Below, piece after piece: positions 63,973-64,000 of a stretch of DNA of 64,000 nucleotides. Numbering within the stretch: position 1 is the first letter of the stretch; every line of letters starts with the position of its first letter. Source of the DNA: Mucilaginibacter tundrae (GTDB taxonomy: Bacteria > Bacteroidota > Bacteroidia > Sphingobacteriales > Sphingobacteriaceae); contig NZ_JACCBZ010000004.1 in NCBI RefSeq assembly GCF_013408825.1, forward strand, positions 62,001 through 126,000, in the 5' to 3' direction. The translations under genes and the position numbers were made by a program. The notes beneath the pieces were generated by a model. That model saw nothing but the letters and a program-made list of their open reading frames with translations, had not been told where the DNA came from and did not search any database.

Positions 63973-64000
63973 TTAATGCGCTTTCATTCTGAAGCCTAAC
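63973..64000 (-). CDS. Possible C-terminus of a minus-strand gene beyond the window
   Basis: The minus-strand frame reads LGFRMKAH then TAA (63973-63975). It sits just beyond a bidirectional terminator, as expected of a convergent gene end. Only nine codons are visible, so no product is assigned. Confidence 0.3.

Overview
The window looks like chromosomal DNA of a Bacteroidota bacterium, most likely Sphingobacteriaceae and possibly a Mucilaginibacter relative (inference from protein style, not from a search). The support is a Bacteroidota-type -7 promoter box (TAnnTTTG) before many genes, families such as DUF3667, DUF3822, DUF4199, BatA-domain proteins and GH3-family proteins, an OmpA with a calcium-binding linker, and a eukaryote-like type II glutamine synthetase. 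No rRNA, tRNA, CRISPR array, phage or transposase was seen.

Layout. 1-11.9 kb is housekeeping: a DUF3667 protein cut by the edge, nucleoside MFS transporter, bifunctional nuclease, TPR protein, chromate transporter, DnaB, RlmB, mannose-1-phosphate guanylyltransferase, RecQ, DUF3052 and OsmC proteins. 12-20.7 kb holds OmpA, an ABC-F ATPase, SRPBCC protein, PyrE and a NUDIX protein with abutting divergent start codons, CoaD, RsmD, DUF3822 and a secreted GH18 chitinase. 20.7-27.8 kb holds a RecD-like helicase, a BatA-type membrane protein, a dihydroorotase homologue without its metal-binding histidines, an acidic protein and two DUF4199 proteins. 27.8-35.2 kb is a minus-strand run: RseP, Dxr, a four-helix-bundle protein, a GH3-family enzyme, a membrane protein and two GT2 glycosyltransferases. 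35.3-46.7 kb holds an M1 peptidase, a TonB-domain protein, malate dehydrogenase, glutamine synthetase II, a gamma-glutamylcyclotransferase-like protein, a tight operon of GS-like ligase, APH-like kinase and HAD phosphatase, and an aldose epimerase lipoprotein. 46.8-56.2 kb is a molybdenum cofactor island (moaA, moeA, moaC, a mobA fusion, moeB-rhodanese, moaE, moaD, a frameshifted fdhD, DUF7009) leading into one FdhF/YdeP-type molybdoenzyme. 56.3-60.1 kb is a redox, sulfur and fluoride region. The rest is a 20-repeat TPR protein, two small proteins and a lipoprotein.

Most notable. (1) At 57.5-58.5 kb, two consecutive tiny ORFs end in Cys4-stop and Cys2-stop. They precede a redoxin-fold protein with no cysteine and no methionine except the initiator. 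This looks like a cysteine-sensing attenuator controlling a sulfur-free protein. (2) A fluoride riboswitch at about 58591-58645 precedes a CLC gene carrying CLC-F-like motifs. (3) The ligase-kinase-phosphatase operon faces a gamma-glutamylcyclotransferase-like gene. (4) fdhD carries a single-base frameshift in an otherwise intact cofactor island. (5) Several genes have a perfect -7 box so close to the start codon that leaderless mRNAs are expected.

Many gene ends are marked by strong intrinsic terminators, several bidirectional, one a perfect 54-bp palindrome. Several convergent or intergenic gaps hold long inverted repeats that look like dispersed Bacteroidota intergenic elements.
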